This document shows, in pieces, positions 17,970 through 25,858 of a DNA stretch of 42,191 bases. A program made the translations under genes and the position numbers. Source of the DNA: Saprospiraceae bacterium (GTDB taxonomy: Bacteria; Bacteroidota; Bacteroidia; Chitinophagales; Saprospiraceae); NCBI GenBank assembly GCA_020630435.1, contig JAHDBJ010000042.1, forward strand, positions 1 through 42,191. The letters run 5' to 3'. The notes beneath the pieces are model-generated. The model had not been told where the DNA came from. It searched no databases and saw nothing but the letters and a program-made list of their open reading frames with translations. Positions within the stretch are counted from its first letter, which is position 1; every line of letters starts with the position of its first letter.

Positions 17970-18316
17970 ATTTATAAATATTAAATTTGTTACGATTTAC
18001 TATTTATTGAGTTTGAATTGCTTAATATATTCAAAAACAAATATTCTATATTTCTTATGAGTGATTGTATTTTTTTTGTTTTGCTTCTTTTAAGAAAGGT
18101 GTCATAAATGAAAAAAATGCTTTCATAAAGTTTATAATGTAGACTATCAAGTTTTTACTTTTTAATTATTCCAATAAGTAAGGCATTTTTAAAAATTATA
18201 AAAAAAACTTGAAAATATTTGCAGCAAAAGAAAAATTCGATACATTTGTAGTTCAAAGTAACAAAATAAGATTTAAAAAAACACCTATTTTTTATTAATC
18301 ATCAAAGTAAAACCCT
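17970..18316. other. Intergenic region before the OmpA-family gene
   Basis: This 347-base, very AT-rich spacer carries the strong OmpA-gene promoter at its right end (18218-18248). I see no GC-rich terminator for the dehydrogenase gene and no credible small reading frame in the remainder. Confidence 0.5.
18218..18248 (+). promoter_or_regulatory. Bacteroidota-type promoter of the OmpA-family gene
   Basis: TTTG (18218-18221), a 19-base spacer, then TACATTTG (18241-18248). Both elements and the spacing match the Bacteroidota consensus. Transcription is predicted to start near 18255, giving a leader of about 60 nt before the ATG at 18317. This is the clearest promoter in the window and fits a highly expressed envelope protein. 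Confidence 0.75.
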
Positions 18317-20161
18317 ATGACAAGGAGAATTAACTTATTATTAGCAATAGGATTGGTTATCTTTTCTATTACTGCTAGTTTCGCCCAAGATAAGAATGAG
18401 TGGGGCGAACCCAAAATGCCAGATAACTTCATAGATAAAGAAACAGCATCTGATGAAGATAAAACCGATAAATGGATCAGTGGTGATTCAAAGTACTATT
18501 CTAAGCCTAAAAATATGTGGGAGTTAGGAATTGGTATTGGTCACTTTTTTATTGATGGAGATGTTGACATTACGTCTGCTAATGGCAATTCGTCGTTTCC
18601 AGGTGGTTTTGGTGTTTCTCTACACTTGAGAAAAGCTATTAACTATGTATTTTCTATTAGAGCTGAATTAATGTATGGTAGAGCTTTTGGATTAGATCCT
18701 CAAAGTTCTAACGATAGAGTTATTAGACAAGAGATCCTTTATGGTCTTGGCGAAGCGGATAATCTTGGTGCAAATCTGTACAATGGTAGAAGATTCAATC
18801 GTAACTTCAAAGAGCAGCACTATTCTGGGAATCTACAATTGGTATTTAACATAGGTAATTTATTGTTCCATAAAGAACGTAATAAATGGAATTGGTATGC
18901 TTGGATAGGTACTGGTTTGAATCACAATAAGACGGAAATAGATTTTAGAGATGCTAATGGAGATGCTTATGATACTACATTCCTATATCGTAAGCATGAT
19001 AATGATACAAAAGCTGGTCGTAAAGATACTAAGCAAGAACTTAGAGATTACTACGATGGTGAATATGAAACTGAAGCAGCTAAAAAATTCGCGATCTTCC
19101 GTTTAGGAGATGATACAAATATCCACGTTGAGTTTGTTGGAGGTACTGGTTTAGCATACAGAGTTGGAAAAAGACTTAACATCGCTTTAGAACACCAAGT
19201 ATTCTTCCAAGATAATGATCTTCTTGATGGTTTTGCTTATAGAACAGAGTTTGACCAAACAAATGATGAGGATGTTCCTCACTATACTTCTTTACGTTTT
19301 AACTTCAACTTAGGAAACTTCGATAAGAAAGTTGAGCCTTTATATTGGTTAAATCCTCTTGATGCTCCTCTTAATGACATCGCTGAGTTGAAAAAACGCC
19401 CTGTACTTGATTTAGATGACGATGATGGTGATGGTGTTATTAATATGTTAGACCAAGAGAAAGATACTCCAGGTGATTGTCCAGTTGATACTCGTGGTGT
19501 AACTTTAGATAGCGATGGTGATGGCGTTCCAGATTGTAAAGATAAAGAGCCTTATTCTCCTCCTGGGTACGAAGTTGATTCAGATGGTGTAGCTAATATC
19601 CCTGCTGCTCCTAAGCCAAGAACAGATTCTGAAATTGTTGATGTAATCAACAAAACTGGATGCTGTGATAAAACACCTACTACAAGTGCTCCTGTAGTTA
19701 ATAATACAACTGTAGTTAATAAAACAGAGTGGATTCTTCCAATGATTCACTTCGGTTTAAACAAGTGTGCTATCAAGCCTGAGGCTGCTGCTGAGTTATA
19801 TCAAGTTGCAGAAATTATGAAGAAATATCCTGAGATTTGTGTAGAAATCAAAGGTCATACTGACGAATTAAATGGAGATGCTTATAATCAAGTACTTTCT
19901 TATAACCGTGCACAAGCTGCTCATGACTTCCTAGTAAACAACTATGGTATTTCATCAAGCAGATTGTTTATCTCTTATGGTGGTGAGTCTACTCCAATCG
20001 TACGTAGCGGAAAAGGAAACTACATCAATCGTCGTGTAGAATTTAAAGTAGGAAGCTGTGGTACTCCTAGTATGGGACGTCCAGCAGGTCCTAATGCAGG
20101 TTCTGACTGTGGTGGTGGTTCTTACCGTTCTAGTGGTGGAGTAAGTAAGAGTGCTTACTAA
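18317..20161 (+). CDS. OmpA-family outer-membrane protein with TSP3-like linker
   Basis: 614-residue envelope protein thought to tie the outer membrane to peptidoglycan. Signal peptide (cleavage after SITASFAQ), an N-terminal region of beta strands (about 45-350), an Asp-rich thrombospondin type 3-like calcium-binding linker (DLDDDDGDGVIN near 365, LDSDGDGVPDC near 398-406), then an OmpA/Pal peptidoglycan-binding domain (about 470-577) with HFGLNKCAIKP, IKGHTDELNGDAYN, LSYNRAQAAHDFL and NRRVEF. After that comes a roughly 35-residue Gly/Ser/Cys-rich tail, which is unusual for the family. It has the clearest promoter in the window and a perfect palindromic terminator, so it is a single-gene, strongly expressed unit. 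Codon use looks smoother than its neighbours. Confidence 0.9.
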   Translation: MTRRINLLLAIGLVIFSITASFAQDKNEWGEPKMPDNFIDKETASDEDKTDKWISGDSKYYSKPKNMWELGIGIGHFFIDGDVDITSANGNSSFPGGFGVSLHLRKAINYVFSIRAELMYGRAFGLDPQSSNDRVIRQEILYGLGEADNLGANLYNGRRFNRNFKEQHYSGNLQLVFNIGNLLFHKERNKWNWYAWIGTGLNHNKTEIDFRDANGDAYDTTFLYRKHDNDTKAGRKDTKQELRDYYDGEYETEAAKKFAIFRLGDDTNIHVEFVGGTGLAYRVGKRLNIALEHQVFFQDNDLLDGFAYRTEFDQTNDEDVPHYTSLRFNFNLGNFDKKVEPLYWLNPLDAPLNDIAELKKRPVLDLDDDDGDGVINMLDQEKDTPGDCPVDTRGVTLDSDGDGVPDCKDKEPYSPPGYEVDSDGVANIPAAPKPRTDSEIVDVINKTGCCDKTPTTSAPVVNNTTVVNKTEWILPMIHFGLNKCAIKPEAAAELYQVAEIMKKYPEICVEIKGHTDELNGDAYNQVLSYNRAQAAHDFLVNNYGISSSRLFISYGGESTPIVRSGKGNYINRRVEFKVGSCGTPSMGRPAGPNAGSDCGGGSYRSSGGVSKSAY

Positions 20162-20185
20162 TAAGTAAAACCTCTAATTATATAG

Positions 20186-20219
20186 AAAAGGCAATTGTAT
20201 ATACAATTGCCTTTTTTTT
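20186..20219 (+). terminator. Terminator of the OmpA-family gene
   Basis: A perfect 30-base palindrome (20186-20215; core GGCAATTGTAT/ATACAATTGCC) is followed by an uninterrupted T-run. It lies 25 bases after the stop codon. Confidence 0.88.
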
Positions 20220-20338
20220 ATGTCCATACTAGAAAATGATATAAGCTAAATCATTTTAACTTTAATAGATTAGTTTTTATATTGAAGAAAAAAATAAATA
20301 CCAAAATCACTTCTATTTTATACCATCAAAACTAGATA

Positions 20339-21157
20339 ATGAATCTTTTTACGACTTTTGATAAAGAAACATTTTATGAGCAACATTTTGCTTTTATAAA
20401 AATAGTAGAAACAGATCATGTGCTGTCTATTACTTTAGATAGAACAAATAAAAAAAATGCTTTACATCCTCAAATGGTTAATGAAATAGCCTATGCTTTT
20501 CAGTATGCCTATAATAACAAAGATATATGGATGCTTGTAATTCAAGCCAATGGAAATGTATTTTGTGCTGGTGCCGACCTTAAAGCTATGGCAGGGATCG
20601 TTGAGGAAAATGATTCTACTATTCCAACTCCTAATAAAGAAATTCTAATAGGAGAATTGTTTAATAAAATATATAAACCAACAATTGCTAAAGTGACTGG
20701 GGATGTTTATGCTGGAGGTTTTTTCTTTTTAGCAGGAAGTTCTATCGTTATAGCTCAAGAAGGAGTAAAGTTTGGATTACCAGAAGTTAAAAGAGGATTA
20801 TATCCCTTTCAGGTAATGGCAAGTTTATTAAAAGTAATGCCTGCAAGAAAAGTCTTAGACTGGTGTATAAGAGGATATAATCTACCAGTAGATGAAGCAG
20901 AACGATTTGGTTTAGTTACAGAAGTAGCTTCTAGTGAATTGATAGACTATACAACAAATCAAATTATCGAAGAGCTTAAATCAAATAGCCCTACGGCCAT
21001 CAGTAAAGGATTGAGAGCATTTGACCATATTCGTCCTGCTGGTGAAGAACATAAATATTTAAAGCAGATGCTAATGGATACAATAGCTAGTAAGGATGGG
21101 CAAGAGGGACTTAAAGCGTTTAGAGAAAAACGCCAACCAATTTGGATGGGAGAGTAA
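20339..21157 (+). CDS. Enoyl-CoA hydratase/isomerase family protein
   Basis: 272-residue crotonase-fold protein, cytoplasmic, acting on acyl-CoA thioesters. The oxyanion-hole segments are present (FCAGADLKAM and DVYAGGFFFLAG), as is the second catalytic glutamate (FGLPEVKRGLYPF). The first catalytic glutamate of hydratases (GGGCELA in rat) is replaced: here the segment reads AGGFFFLA. This suggests an isomerase, a lyase or another crotonase reaction rather than plain water addition. It is the first gene of a same-strand run with an EAD11-like protein, a LOG protein and an acyl-CoA dehydrogenase; the next gene is only 52 bases on. It starts 120 bases after the OmpA terminator, in a region with a near-consensus TAACTTTA. 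Confidence 0.88.
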   Translation: MNLFTTFDKETFYEQHFAFIKIVETDHVLSITLDRTNKKNALHPQMVNEIAYAFQYAYNNKDIWMLVIQANGNVFCAGADLKAMAGIVEENDSTIPTPNKEILIGELFNKIYKPTIAKVTGDVYAGGFFFLAGSSIVIAQEGVKFGLPEVKRGLYPFQVMASLLKVMPARKVLDWCIRGYNLPVDEAERFGLVTEVASSELIDYTTNQIIEELKSNSPTAISKGLRAFDHIRPAGEEHKYLKQMLMDTIASKDGQEGLKAFREKRQPIWMGE

Positions 21158-21209
21158 TTTTTGAATAACTTAAATTTTTAATATTTAGAAATAGACTATA
21201 TATATTTAA

Positions 21210-22049
21210 ATGAAAACGGATATTTTAGAAGATTATATTTTTGACACTTTATATCGAAAAGACATTAAGGGAATGCTTCTTTCTAAAATAAAAGAAGGAA
21301 TAGAGATAGAAAATGATGAAATCGATATAAAAATTAGAGCGCTAGAGGAAAAGAATTTTATAAGTATTTTTAATAAAAAAAATAAAGAAATAAGAATTCA
21401 ATTAACTCAAAAAGGAAGAGATAAAGGAAGAATAATATTTCGGGAAAAAGAATTAAAAATTGATACGTTATTAGCTAAAAGATTATTGGAAAAAGCGACG
21501 ATACAGAACGAATTTACTACAACTGAATTTGAAGAATTATTTAAGGATCTCAATCTATCATTTGATGTAAATAGCAGAGAAGGGTTTCATCGTTGTAGGA
21601 AAGTACTAAGTAAATATAGATTATTGAAGACAGCTATTTTTGCATCAACTTCACCTGATATACATAGAATAGAGTTAACAGAATTGGGAAGAGAAATAGG
21701 GGAGAACGAAGACTTCTTTCAATATAAAGAAAAAATAGATAGAGAAAACTTTGAAAAAGATAATAGTTTAGTTGTTAAGAAAAAAACTATTACTAGGGAG
21801 ACTGTAATAGCTATAAAATTGTTAATCGCTGAGAATAAGCTTTCAAAAGCGATAAAACAAACAATGGAAGTAGCAGCTAAAATTCAGGATGATAATTTAT
21901 TGGATCAAGTCATTATTATTTCTAGAATGTATAAAGAAATAGAACAAAAGGAAAAATTATTTTTGTTAGATGATAATAGTATAAATATTCGTAAAGCAAA
22001 GGTTAGTAAAGCCTTATTGGATATATTAGATGATATAGAACTTGTTTAA
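21210..22049 (+). CDS. Two winged-helix-like segments plus C-terminal EAD11-like domain
   Basis: 279 residues, no signal peptide, very rich in K, E and I. Residues about 20-75 and 100-165 each look like a winged-helix unit: helices, then a beta hairpin ending in IQLTQKGRDKGR and in IELTELGREIGE respectively. The matching LTxxGR endings suggest duplication. A charged linker (165-197) leads to a helical C-terminus (about 198-277) with LIAENKLSKAI, DQVIIISRMYKEIEQKE and RKAKVSKALLDILDDI. This pattern resembles effector-associated domain 11, a death-like helical adaptor known from Bacteroidota and cyanobacterial conflict and signalling proteins. No enzyme domain is attached. It lies 52 bases after the crotonase gene and 52 before the LOG gene. 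The EAD11 and winged-helix calls are by eye; function is unknown. Confidence 0.6.
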   Translation: MKTDILEDYIFDTLYRKDIKGMLLSKIKEGIEIENDEIDIKIRALEEKNFISIFNKKNKEIRIQLTQKGRDKGRIIFREKELKIDTLLAKRLLEKATIQNEFTTTEFEELFKDLNLSFDVNSREGFHRCRKVLSKYRLLKTAIFASTSPDIHRIELTELGREIGENEDFFQYKEKIDRENFEKDNSLVVKKKTITRETVIAIKLLIAENKLSKAIKQTMEVAAKIQDDNLLDQVIIISRMYKEIEQKEKLFLLDDNSINIRKAKVSKALLDILDDIELV

Positions 22050-22101
22050 AATACGATTTTTATTCAGTTGTTGGGTATCATAAGAAATACGAAACGAAAA
22101 G

Positions 22102-22686
22102 ATGATGAATAGAATAACGGTTTTCTGTGGTTCAAGTCTTGGAAAGGATATGAAATATGAACTTTATGCAAAGGCACTTGGTCAAAAATTAGCAAAAGAA
22201 AATATAGGATTAGTATATGGAGGAGCTAATGTTGGACTTATGGGAGCTGTTGCCAATGGGGCTTTAATCGAAAAAGGTATAGTGATTGGTGTTTTACCAG
22301 AATTTTTAAAATCTAAAGAAATTGCGCACCAAGGACTTACAGAACTAATTCTAGTGAAATCTATGCACGAAAGAAAAACTAAAATGAATGATTTATCAGA
22401 TGGTGTAATTGCTTTACCAGGTGGGTTTGGTACTTTAGAGGAGTTATTTGAGATGTTAACATGGGGACAATTGGGACTACATATGAAGCCAATTGGGATA
22501 TTGAATATAGATGGTTTCTATGATGATTTGATTAATCTTTTGCAAAAAATGGTGAAGAAAGGTTTTCTAAAACAAGTAAATCAAAATATGGTGTTAGTAG
22601 ATAATAATATTGACCAATTACTTTATAAAATGAGAAACTATGAAGCACCTAAAGTTGGCAAATGGATTAATAAAGAAATGATATAA
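22102..22686 (+). CDS. LOG family protein (TIGR00730), nucleotide phosphoribohydrolase
   Basis: 194-residue Rossmann-like protein of the LOG (LONELY GUY) family. Characterised members cleave N6-modified or plain nucleoside 5'-monophosphates to base plus ribose 5-phosphate. The motifs are intact: FCGSSLG at the N-terminus, YGGANVGLMG (39-48), SMHERK with the catalytic arginine (R91), and PGGFGTLEELFE (106-117). The length is typical. Two ATGs stand in tandem at the start; I use the first. It is placed 52 bases after the EAD11-like gene and 72 before the acyl-CoA dehydrogenase. Bacterial LOG proteins are common housekeeping enzymes, so a cytokinin-like role should not be assumed. Confidence 0.9.
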   Translation: MMNRITVFCGSSLGKDMKYELYAKALGQKLAKENIGLVYGGANVGLMGAVANGALIEKGIVIGVLPEFLKSKEIAHQGLTELILVKSMHERKTKMNDLSDGVIALPGGFGTLEELFEMLTWGQLGLHMKPIGILNIDGFYDDLINLLQKMVKKGFLKQVNQNMVLVDNNIDQLLYKMRNYEAPKVGKWINKEMI

Positions 22687-22693
22687 GAAATAA

Positions 22694-22735
22694 TTAGTAT
22701 CCTGTCAGGATGAAGTGAAGGGATACGACACTGCA
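22694..22735 (+). promoter_or_regulatory. Short segment with mutually exclusive hairpins
   Basis: Within the 72-base gap before the acyl-CoA dehydrogenase gene, ATCCTG can pair with the adjacent CAGGAT. Alternatively GTATCC can pair with GGATAC further right, and TGTC with GACA. The two folds cannot coexist. The segment is more GC-rich than its surroundings. It could be a small leader switch or an mRNA processing site; no known riboswitch motif is recognised. Confidence 0.25.
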
Positions 22736-22758
22736 TAAATACCAATAAAATCTAACGA

Positions 22759-24246
22759 ATGAGTTATTATTTTACAGAAGAACATGAGCTGTTTAGAGAG
22801 AGTTTGAAATCCTTTTTAGCAAAGGAAGTTACTCCTAATATTGATCAATGGGAAGAAGAACAAAAAATCCCTAGAGCCATTTGGAAAAAGATGGGGGAAC
22901 AAGGATTCTTGGGCTTAAGTTATCCTAACAAATATGGAGGTTCAGAGTTAGATTTTTTCTTTGATGTGATTTTTAGCGAAGAAACCTCTAAAGTCTTTTC
23001 AGGTGGATTTGCGATAACACAAACAGTTGTGCAGTATATGTCGGCTCCATATATTTTAAAACATGGTTCAGAAACGTTAAAACAAAAATATTTGCCAGGT
23101 ATTATTACTGGAGATTTGATTTGTAGTATAGGCATCTCTGAACCTACCGCTGGATCAGATGCAGCGAATATTAGAACAACAGCTACTTTAGAAGGCGACT
23201 ATTACATAGTTAATGGTTCTAAGACATTTATCACTAATGCGGTTTATGGTGATTTTATAGTGACGGTTGTTAAAACTAATCCGAAAGCAGGCACAGGAGG
23301 TGTTAGTCTTTTGGTTATAGATCGAAACAGTGAAGGTGTTTCTGCTACAAAATTAAAGAAACTAGGATGGCATGCTTCAGATACTGCCGAATTGGCTTTT
23401 GATAATGTAAAAGTCCCAAAAGAAAATCTGTTAGGGCAGGAAGGCCAAGGGTTTTATTATCTTATGGGAGGATTACAACTAGAACGGCTGATTGGAGCGG
23501 TAATGGGCTATGCAGCAAGTGAAAGTGCAATGAGTTATACCTTGAAGTATATGTCAGAACGAAAAGCATTTGGCAGACCAATCAATAAATTTCAAGTCCT
23601 AAGGCATCGAATGGCTCAGTTAGCAACCGAAATAGAAGCCTGTAAGCAGTTCGTACTCTATTGTTGTCGTTTGCACAATGATAAAAAATATGCAGTAAAA
23701 GAATGTTCCATGGCTAAACTATTAGCTTCTGAACTATCTGATAAGGTAATGACTCAATGTTTGCAGTCTTTTGGAGGGTATGGATTTATGGAAGAGTATA
23801 AAATTGCTCGAATGTTTCGAGATAGTCGTGTTGGAACAATAGGAGGAGGAACATCTGAAATTATGCGAGAAATCATCGCTAAGATGATTATTGATGATGT
23901 AGCTTATAAACCTATTGAGAAAACGAATTTTGAAGGTGTAAAACAAGAAATTTCCTTACAAAGTATTTATGAGAAAATAAAGTTAAAAACCGAAAAAGTT
24001 GAAGCCATTGGACATACGTTGAAGTTTGATTTTGGAGAGGAACAACTTTACATCGATGGTACAGGAACTAAAAATGAAGTATCTCTCAAAAATGAAGATG
24101 CCCAATGCTTAATCATAACAAGTCTAGAAAACTTCAAAGCTTTAACAAAAGGAGAACTTAATCCAATGACAGCTTTTATGAATGGGCAGTTAAAAATAAA
24201 AGGTGATATGGCTATTGCGATGAAGTTACAATCTATATTTGCATGA
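22759..24246 (+). CDS. Acyl-CoA dehydrogenase fused to a C-terminal SCP2 domain
   Basis: FAD-dependent alpha,beta-dehydrogenation of an acyl-CoA. Residues 1-380 form a complete dehydrogenase: QTVVQYMSAPYI, ICSIGISEPTAGSDAANIRT, VNGSKTFITNA, ERKAFGRPI, QSFGGYGFMEEYKIARMFRDSR and GGGTSEIMREI. The base normally near the C-terminus in short-chain enzymes is not seen; E242 in LQLERLIGA matches the glutamate used by isovaleryl/long-chain types. Residues about 385-495 are an extra SCP2 sterol/lipid-carrier domain with LKFDFGEEQLYIDGTG and PMTAFMNGQLKIKGDMAIAMKLQ. Dehydrogenases of this family usually stop near 380, so this is a fusion. Last gene of the crotonase-EAD11-LOG-ACAD run; no clear terminator follows. 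Confidence 0.9.
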   Translation: MSYYFTEEHELFRESLKSFLAKEVTPNIDQWEEEQKIPRAIWKKMGEQGFLGLSYPNKYGGSELDFFFDVIFSEETSKVFSGGFAITQTVVQYMSAPYILKHGSETLKQKYLPGIITGDLICSIGISEPTAGSDAANIRTTATLEGDYYIVNGSKTFITNAVYGDFIVTVVKTNPKAGTGGVSLLVIDRNSEGVSATKLKKLGWHASDTAELAFDNVKVPKENLLGQEGQGFYYLMGGLQLERLIGAVMGYAASESAMSYTLKYMSERKAFGRPINKFQVLRHRMAQLATEIEACKQFVLYCCRLHNDKKYAVKECSMAKLLASELSDKVMTQCLQSFGGYGFMEEYKIARMFRDSRVGTIGGGTSEIMREIIAKMIIDDVAYKPIEKTNFEGVKQEISLQSIYEKIKLKTEKVEAIGHTLKFDFGEEQLYIDGTGTKNEVSLKNEDAQCLIITSLENFKALTKGELNPMTAFMNGQLKIKGDMAIAMKLQSIFA

Positions 24247-24575
24247 CATATAAAATTATCATATAACAATATCTACCAAGGAAAACTATTTTAACTTTTA
24301 TATCAGGAAAAATTCATATAGGGAATTCATTTTTTTTATTAAAAAAAATTATCTTTAGTTACAAAACCTTTAAAGAAAGTTAGAACTAACATAGCTTAGA
24401 AAGCTATTATTATTAACCTTATACTAATAATCAAAACATTAAACATTAGAAAAAATAAATTCTATTTAAAATCCCCCTAGAGAATAGTATTCGCCAAATG
24501 AATATTACTCTATCATAACTGAATAGATAGTTATTGATAACGAATTTTATATTCTTAATTTAAAACTTAAACTTT
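24247..24575. other. Intergenic region before the ankyrin gene
   Basis: This 329-base AT-rich spacer holds no credible reading frame. Its right end has two adjacent inverted repeats (about 24485-24509 and 24511-24539) just before the ankyrin gene. A near-consensus TATCTTTA occurs mid-way, but no full promoter is visible. Confidence 0.5.
24511..24539 (+). promoter_or_regulatory. Inverted repeat upstream of the ankyrin gene
   Basis: TATC-ATAACT (24511-24520) pairs with AGTTAT-(T)-GATA (24529-24539) around an 8-base loop with one bulged T. A second, weaker inverted repeat (AGTATTC/GAAT-ATT-ACT) lies just before it. The position 36 bases from the ATG fits an operator or leader hairpin. Confidence 0.3.
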
Positions 24576-25820
24576 ATGAAACAAAAGTTAACACTCACCT
24601 TTGTTTTTAGCTTACTATGTATAGTTGTTAGTTTTGGTCAGAAAGCTTCAACTTTAGAGCTTGCAAACTCAATCCGTTCTGGCGATTTCACCCTTTTTCA
24701 AAAACAATATTCTACAAAAGCTGTAATTGGGATTGATCCAGTTTCTGGTATACGTCCACTTCATCTGGCTTGTAAATTGGGAGAAATTGATTTTGTCAAT
24801 TTTATGCTCAAAAAAGAACAATCAATGGAGACGGGAGTATATGTTACGAAGAAAGAAGAAACCCCTATGATCCATGCGATGAAAGAAGGTCATTTAGAAG
24901 TGATTCAGGCGCTAATCAATGTCGGAAAACTTAGGGCAATAGATGGCTGGAAAAATAAAACGTATTTGGAACATGCTATCGACTACAATTGTAAACCAGA
25001 AGTATACAGAAAACTAGTCGATAATGGAGCAAACGTAGATCAGTTAATAGAAGAAAAGAGTTTACTATATCATGCAGCGAAAAATGGAAATATAAAAGTG
25101 GTAGAAACACTAATTACCTTGGGCGCAAATCCGAATAAGATATACATGGATTATTCCCCTTTAGGGATTGCTGCAAAAAAAGGAAATGCGATTGTTTTAG
25201 AGAAAATGATTGAGAATGGTGCTGATGCAACAAAGATAGCTTCCGCTCAAAATGAAACCCTTAGCGCAATTGCCATAAAAAATGGTCAGCATGATTTATT
25301 AAGCTTTCTTGAAGAAGAACAATCGAATGCTAGAGTAACCCAAAAAACACCTTCTACTGTAGATATTGCGGTAGAGCAAAAGAACTGGAATTTGGCTGAA
25401 AAACTATCTGCGAGCAATGATGGTAGCCGCTTGGTTCATCAAGGCACAAAAACGCTTTTTATGACAGCAATAGAGGCCAATGATTTATCCATTACTAAAA
25501 AAATGTTGAATAATAATGCCAATGTTAATTTAAAAACAAAGGCTTATACCCCTTTATTAATTGCTTCCCAAAACAACCATTTTGAAATGGCTCGGTTACT
25601 TATTCGAGAAGGAGCAATAATCAATGTAGAAACGAGTGAAGGTACTCCTTTAGAGGCTGCAATTTGGAATAACGATGTAAAAATGGTGCAGCTACTTGTG
25701 GACAATGGTGCTAATTTATTCTATCGCAATAAGCGTAATGAAACGCCATTAAGATTCGCTAAACGATATAAGCGAAGTCCTGAAGTCATCAAAGTGTTGG
25801 AAATAGCACTTGATCGTTAA
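24576..25820 (+). CDS. Exported ankyrin-repeat protein
   Basis: 414 residues with a signal peptide (MKQKLTLTFVFSLLCIVVSFGQ). The rest is built of ankyrin repeats of about 33 residues, recognisable by units such as GIRPLHLACKLGEIDFVNFMLK, SLLYHAAKNGNIKVVETLI, YTPLLIASQNNHFEMARLL and GTPLEAAIWNNDVKMVQLL. About nine or ten repeats fit, the central ones degenerate. Ankyrin arrays bind partner proteins, so a periplasmic or surface scaffold role is plausible. It ends 38 bases before the large T9SS adhesin gene, suggesting co-transcription. It has no T9SS sorting domain of its own and no lipobox. Function unknown. Confidence 0.82.
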   Translation: MKQKLTLTFVFSLLCIVVSFGQKASTLELANSIRSGDFTLFQKQYSTKAVIGIDPVSGIRPLHLACKLGEIDFVNFMLKKEQSMETGVYVTKKEETPMIHAMKEGHLEVIQALINVGKLRAIDGWKNKTYLEHAIDYNCKPEVYRKLVDNGANVDQLIEEKSLLYHAAKNGNIKVVETLITLGANPNKIYMDYSPLGIAAKKGNAIVLEKMIENGADATKIASAQNETLSAIAIKNGQHDLLSFLEEEQSNARVTQKTPSTVDIAVEQKNWNLAEKLSASNDGSRLVHQGTKTLFMTAIEANDLSITKKMLNNNANVNLKTKAYTPLLIASQNNHFEMARLLIREGAIINVETSEGTPLEAAIWNNDVKMVQLLVDNGANLFYRNKRNETPLRFAKRYKRSPEVIKVLEIALDR

Positions 25821-25858
25821 TTCTATCTTCTTTATTCAACCTCTAATATTATTTTATT

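Noticed and set aside
22102-22686. LOG protein plus EAD11-like protein as a proven nucleotide-signalling defence system
   Set aside because: The LOG protein looks like the ordinary housekeeping family and no effector (TIR, protease, nuclease or NTPase) is encoded nearby; only adjacency supports the idea.
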